Assembly: GCA_027487845.1 (NCBI GenBank)
Contig: JAIYCV010000026.1
Location: 310,001 to 374,000, forward strand
Reading direction: 5' to 3'
DNA length: 64,000 nucleotides
DNA from: Flammeovirgaceae bacterium
Lineage (GTDB): Bacteria > Bacteroidota > Bacteroidia > Cytophagales > Cyclobacteriaceae
Positions 60,931 to 64,000 of this stretch are shown here, in pieces. Made by a program: the position numbers and the translations under genes. The stretch's first letter is position 1. Each line of letters starts with the position of its first letter. The notes beneath the pieces are model-generated. The model saw only the letters and a program-made list of their open reading frames with translations. It searched no databases and was not told the DNA's origin.

Positions 60931-61809
60931 ATGCGATATAAAATAAAACATATAACCGAATATCGCTACCAAGAAATGGTAAGCACAGGCCACAATCGCT
61001 TGTGTTTAGTGCCACTTACGTGGGATCAGCAGAAATGTATTTCATACAATGTTAAGATTTCGCCAACACCCGATGAGCAAGTCTATCGAACCGATTTTTT
61101 TGGTAACACTGTACTTTTCATTTCTAACTATAAAGAACATTCACAACTTGAGATAGTATCAGAAAGTTTAGTTGATATTCAGAATCGCAGCAATGCCGAT
61201 CGTGCATTTAGTTCAACCATTTTATGGAAAGACGTAAAAAACCTTTTAACGCAACAACCCGATGTATATGCCGATGTAGCACAATACACGTTGCCTTCGC
61301 TTCACGTTCCCTATAGTGAAGTGATAAAGAATTTTGCGCAAGACTGTTTTGCCGATAATGTTACGCTTTGGAATGGTTGCCAATTGTTGATGCAAAAAAT
61401 TTATAGCGCCATCGAGTTTAAGCCAGGGTTCACAACAGTGAATACACCTGTTGAATCGGTTGTGAAATTGCGCAAAGGCGTTTGCCAGGATTTTGCTCAC
61501 TTAATGATAGCAAGCTTACGCAACCTTGGTTTGCCAGCGCGGTACGTAAGCGGTTATATAGAAACCCTTCCGCCACCAGGCAAAGAAAAACTTGTAGGCT
61601 CCGATGCCTCTCATGCTTGGGTGGCAGTTTACTTTCCTGAGATTGGCTGGGTAGAATTTGATCCAACCAATAATTTACTTCCTTCTTATAAACACATAAC
61701 CGTTGCCTTTGGCCGCGACTACTTTGATGTTGCTCCTGTGAAGGGAATCATCTTCAGCTCAGGCGGGCAGAGTATTTCGGTGAAGGTGGATGTGAATAGA
61801 ATGGAGTGA
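60931..61809 (+). CDS. Transglutaminase-like protein of the alpha-E/ATP-grasp system
   Basis: Protein of 292 residues with an N-terminal beta subdomain (YKIKHITEYRYQEMVSTG) and a transglutaminase-like core with the full triad: Cys185 (KGVCQDFAH), His228 (DASHAWVAV) and Asp244 (EFDPTNN). In this system it is expected to act as a thiol peptidase or transferase on the ligase product. The ATG at 60931 was chosen: it follows the ATP-grasp/alpha-E stop by 1 bp, while the upstream in-frame start is a TTG. No signal peptide. A relic of its 3' end exists at 17420-17473. Confidence 0.93.
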   Translation: MRYKIKHITEYRYQEMVSTGHNRLCLVPLTWDQQKCISYNVKISPTPDEQVYRTDFFGNTVLFISNYKEHSQLEIVSESLVDIQNRSNADRAFSSTILWKDVKNLLTQQPDVYADVAQYTLPSLHVPYSEVIKNFAQDCFADNVTLWNGCQLLMQKIYSAIEFKPGFTTVNTPVESVVKLRKGVCQDFAHLMIASLRNLGLPARYVSGYIETLPPPGKEKLVGSDASHAWVAVYFPEIGWVEFDPTNNLLPSYKHITVAFGRDYFDVAPVKGIIFSSGGQSISVKVDVNRME

Positions 61810-61814
61810 CGTGG

Positions 61815-61839
61815 AGGTCAGTAAAGACGTACCTGACCT
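61815..61839 (+). terminator. Possible terminator hairpin after the operon
   Basis: AGGTCAG (61815-61821) and CTGACCT (61833-61839) form a 7-bp stem with an 11-nt loop, 5 bp after the last operon stop codon. The following sequence is only weakly T-rich, so efficiency is uncertain. Confidence 0.4.
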
Positions 61840-61959
61840 TCTTACGTTGTTAAACATTGGGAGGTTACGAACACAACGTTTTTCAAAAAAGCCCTGCCGT
61901 TTTAAATTTTTCAAAAAACGCTCGTAAAAGACAAACCCAAAATGAACATCTCAAATACA

Positions 61960-61967
61960 TACCTTTG
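61960..61967 (+). promoter_or_regulatory. Candidate -7 promoter box of radA (TACCTTTG)
   Basis: Perfect TAnnTTTG followed by CAA, 9 bp before the radA ATG. This implies a leader of only a few nucleotides. No clear -33 TTG at the usual distance. Confidence 0.55.
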
Positions 61968-61976
61968 CAATTAACT

Positions 61977-63377
61977 ATGGCCAAATCTAAAACTATATTT
62001 TTTTGTCAATCGTGTGGATATGAATCAGCGAAGTGGTTAGGCAAATGCCCGTCCTGTAATGCCTGGAATACTTTCGTGGAAGAAACTGTTGTAAAAGATG
62101 AGGCTAACAAAAATGAATGGCGGCAGGAATCTACCAAAAACCGCCAGCCTAAACCCAAAACGTTTTCTCAAATTGAGTCTACCAATGAGTTCCGAATTAT
62201 AACCACAGATCAAGAACTCAATCGCGTGTTAGGTGGCGGCATCGTACCCGGGTCGTTGATATTGATTGGAGGCGAACCCGGTATTGGCAAGTCAACATTA
62301 ATGCTACAAATTGGGTTGGCACTTACTAATTATAAAGTGCTTTATGTTTCGGGCGAAGAAAGCGAACAACAATTGAAAATGCGCGCGGAACGACTTACAC
62401 AGGTTCACCCTAGTGAGGGGCAAGGGGTGAGGTCAGAAACTTTTTATACACTTACCGAAACGAACACAAAAAACATTTTTGCCTCCATTGAAACACTCGA
62501 ACCCGATTTAGTGGTAGTAGATTCCATACAAACACTTCATTCACATTTAATTGAATCGGCAGCAGGAAGTGTTTCACAAGTGCGCCAATGTGCGGCTGAG
62601 TTAATGAAATACGCCAAGGAAACTGACACACCTGTTTTTTTAGTGGGCCATATTACAAAAGATGGTATGCTGGCTGGACCAAAGGTACTTGAGCATATGG
62701 TTGATACTGTTTTACAATTTGAAGGCGACCGCCATTTAACCTATCGGATTTTAAGAACCACTAAAAATCGGTTTGGGTCTACATCAGAAATTGGTATTTA
62801 CGAAATGCTAGGTTCTGGCTTGCGCGAAGTTTCCAATCCATCAGAAATATTAATTTCACAAAAAGAAGACAACATTAGCGGCATTACCATTGGCGCCACG
62901 CTAGAAGGGAATAGGCCTTTGTTGATTGAGATACAATCGCTCGTGAGTCCTGCATCATATGGAACGCCCCAACGCACGCCTACTGGTTTCGATCAGAAAC
63001 GGCTGAATATGCTACTGGCTGTTTTAGAAAAACGGTGTGGCTTCCGCATGGGTGCGCAAGATGTATTCTTGAATATGGCGGGCGGAATTACCGTAGAGGA
63101 TCCTGCAATCGACTTAGCGATTTGTATTTCTATTATTTCTTCCATGGAAGAAGTTCCCATCTCTGATAAAATTTGTTTTGCCGCAGAGATTGGTTTGGGT
63201 GGCGAACTGCGAGCCGTTAATCGAATTGAGCAACGCATTTCGGAAGCCGAAAAACTGGGCTTTGAAGAAATCTATATCTCGAAGTTTAGTCATAAGGCAC
63301 TTGATTTAGCTAAAACAAAAATCGAAGTGAGGTCGTTTGGCAAGTTGAGCGAAGTGTTTCAAGCACTGTTTAAATAA
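61977..63377 (+). CDS. radA: DNA repair protein RadA
   Basis: Branch-migration ATPase of 466 residues. The N-terminal zinc finger has Cys10, Cys13, Cys24 and Cys27; the Walker A is GGEPGIGKST, the RadA-specific KNRFG motif is present (TTKNRFGSTSE), and the C-terminal Lon-like domain includes AAEIGLGGELRAV. The ATG at 61977 is preferred because it starts just before the zinc finger and directly follows a strong -7 box; the longer reading has no family support. Its 3' end overlaps the convergent PLP enzyme gene by 8 bp. Confidence 0.96.
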   Translation: MAKSKTIFFCQSCGYESAKWLGKCPSCNAWNTFVEETVVKDEANKNEWRQESTKNRQPKPKTFSQIESTNEFRIITTDQELNRVLGGGIVPGSLILIGGEPGIGKSTLMLQIGLALTNYKVLYVSGEESEQQLKMRAERLTQVHPSEGQGVRSETFYTLTETNTKNIFASIETLEPDLVVVDSIQTLHSHLIESAAGSVSQVRQCAAELMKYAKETDTPVFLVGHITKDGMLAGPKVLEHMVDTVLQFEGDRHLTYRILRTTKNRFGSTSEIGIYEMLGSGLREVSNPSEILISQKEDNISGITIGATLEGNRPLLIEIQSLVSPASYGTPQRTPTGFDQKRLNMLLAVLEKRCGFRMGAQDVFLNMAGGITVEDPAIDLAICISIISSMEEVPISDKICFAAEIGLGGELRAVNRIEQRISEAEKLGFEEIYISKFSHKALDLAKTKIEVRSFGKLSEVFQALFK

Positions 63378-64000
63378 CACTCGTATTTCCTTGTAAACCA
63401 CCCGTATGAACGACCAGTATTGTTGAGCCGCGTTCAAAATAACCCCTCGCTAGCAAATCAAAAATGCCAGCCATCATTTTGGCGGTGTAAACGTGATCTA
63501 ACGGAATGTGATATTTCGTTTCGAATGACTTTTTGAAATCTAAAAGTTGAGCTGTTGTCTTTGCATAACCACCGAAGTGGAAGTCGGTCATTATTTCCCA
63601 ATTCGAAAAATCAGTGTCAGCATACTCTTTCAAATTTGCTTTTACATCCTTCACTAAAAAATCTCCACTTTTTAAAGCCGAAAAACCAACCACTCTTTTC
63701 GAGTTACCAACACCAGCAATAATGCCAGCCATGGTCGCACCTGTGCCTACAGGCAAGCATAAATAATCAAACGCAAACTCTGTTTTTAATTGTTCGCCAA
63801 ATTCAGCACAGCCGTTAACGGCAAACTGATTGAATCCGCCTTCAGGTATCAAATAGAAATCCCCAAACTTTGTTTGAAGCTCATCTATAAAATCCTGTTC
63901 TGTTTTTTTGCGATAGGCCTCACGCGTAACAAAATGAAGTCGCATCCCCATTTCTTTTGCAAAAGTTAATGTGTGATTTAGAGGAAAAATTTCTTCGCCT
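63370..64000 (-). CDS. ACC deaminase/D-cysteine desulfhydrase-like PLP enzyme, 5' end outside window
   Basis: The C-terminal 209 codons of a fold-type II PLP enzyme. The reading frame continues past position 64000, so the start and the PLP lysine are not visible. Seen here: RLHFVTREAYRKK, the phosphate-binding VGTGATMAGI, and the C-terminal VHTGGLQG. This matches the 1-aminocyclopropane-1-carboxylate deaminase/D-cysteine desulfhydrase group; the exact substrate cannot be assigned. It overlaps radA by 8 bp tail to tail. Confidence 0.85.
   Translation of the reverse strand, partial: GEEIFPLNHTLTFAKEMGMRLHFVTREAYRKKTEQDFIDELQTKFGDFYLIPEGGFNQFAVNGCAEFGEQLKTEFAFDYLCLPVGTGATMAGIIAGVGNSKRVVGFSALKSGDFLVKDVKANLKEYADTDFSNWEIMTDFHFGGYAKTTAQLLDFKKSFETKYHIPLDHVYTAKMMAGIFDLLARGYFERGSTILVVHTGGLQGNTSVI

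Overview
The window reads as ordinary chromosome of a Bacteroidota bacterium, most likely of the order Cytophagales. The reasons are a gliding-motility lipoprotein (GldB), several promoter -7 boxes of the Bacteroidota type (TAnnTTTG) with no Shine-Dalgarno sequences, family-typical proteins (DUF3857 transglutaminases, MORN/YwqK lipoprotein, TPM pair, ECF sigma factor with a small partner) and an AT-rich, densely packed layout. Placement below order level is not supported. No rRNA, tRNA or CRISPR array was seen. After start codons are corrected, no gene-free stretch exceeds 300 bp. The longest are 17334-17571 (holds a gene relic), 36969-37204 (nothing recognised) and 54183-54402 (AT-rich direct repeats and a candidate promoter).

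Layout. 0-6.7 kb: aspartic-protease-like protein, then gltB-gltD (glutamate synthase). 6.7-15.5 kb: small lipoprotein, amidohydrolase, TPR protein, lipid kinase, receiver protein, RDD and DUF4440 proteins, acyl-CoA ligase, a split YeeE/YedE sulfur transporter, proC. 15.5-17.6 kb: a patchwork of an orphan secreted protein, a decayed second copy of the proC 3' end, a tiny membrane protein and a relic of a transglutaminase 3' end. 17.6-26.9 kb: two DUF3857/transglutaminase-fold proteins, SDR, SNF2 helicase, LolC/E-type permease, rbfA. 27-37.9 kb: membrane protein, rpiB, tatC, glyA, two TPM proteins, a polytopic membrane protein, MATE exporter, a small basic protein, HtrA protease, MORN lipoprotein. 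37.9-49.7 kb: rRNA methyltransferase, DinB-like protein, M14 peptidase, DUF4160/DUF2442 pair, deoxynucleoside kinase, gldB, Tat-type M24 peptidase, MFS transporter plus Gfo/Idh oxidoreductase, a ParE toxin with a previously hidden small antitoxin, DUF2306 protein. 49.8-54.2 kb: ECF sigma factor overlapped by a small gene, an Asp-rich protein, uvrA. 54.4-61.8 kb: a peptide-ligase-type operon. 62-64 kb: radA and a truncated PLP enzyme.

The most interesting system is the 54.4-61.8 kb operon: transglutaminase fused to a DUF2126 putative amidoligase, a circularly permuted ATP-grasp fused to an alpha-E domain, and a second transglutaminase. All transglutaminase triads are intact. These families are predicted to make and process an unknown peptide or amide product. 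The operon is interrupted between its first two genes by a compact 0.5-kb cassette: a GxxExxY (PDDEXK-like) gene, broken near its 5' end by an in-frame TGA, between two near-identical long palindromes. A 54-bp relic matching the 3' end of the operon's last gene lies 44 kb away beside the proC relic. This suggests that this neighbourhood has a history of rearrangement or gene transfer.
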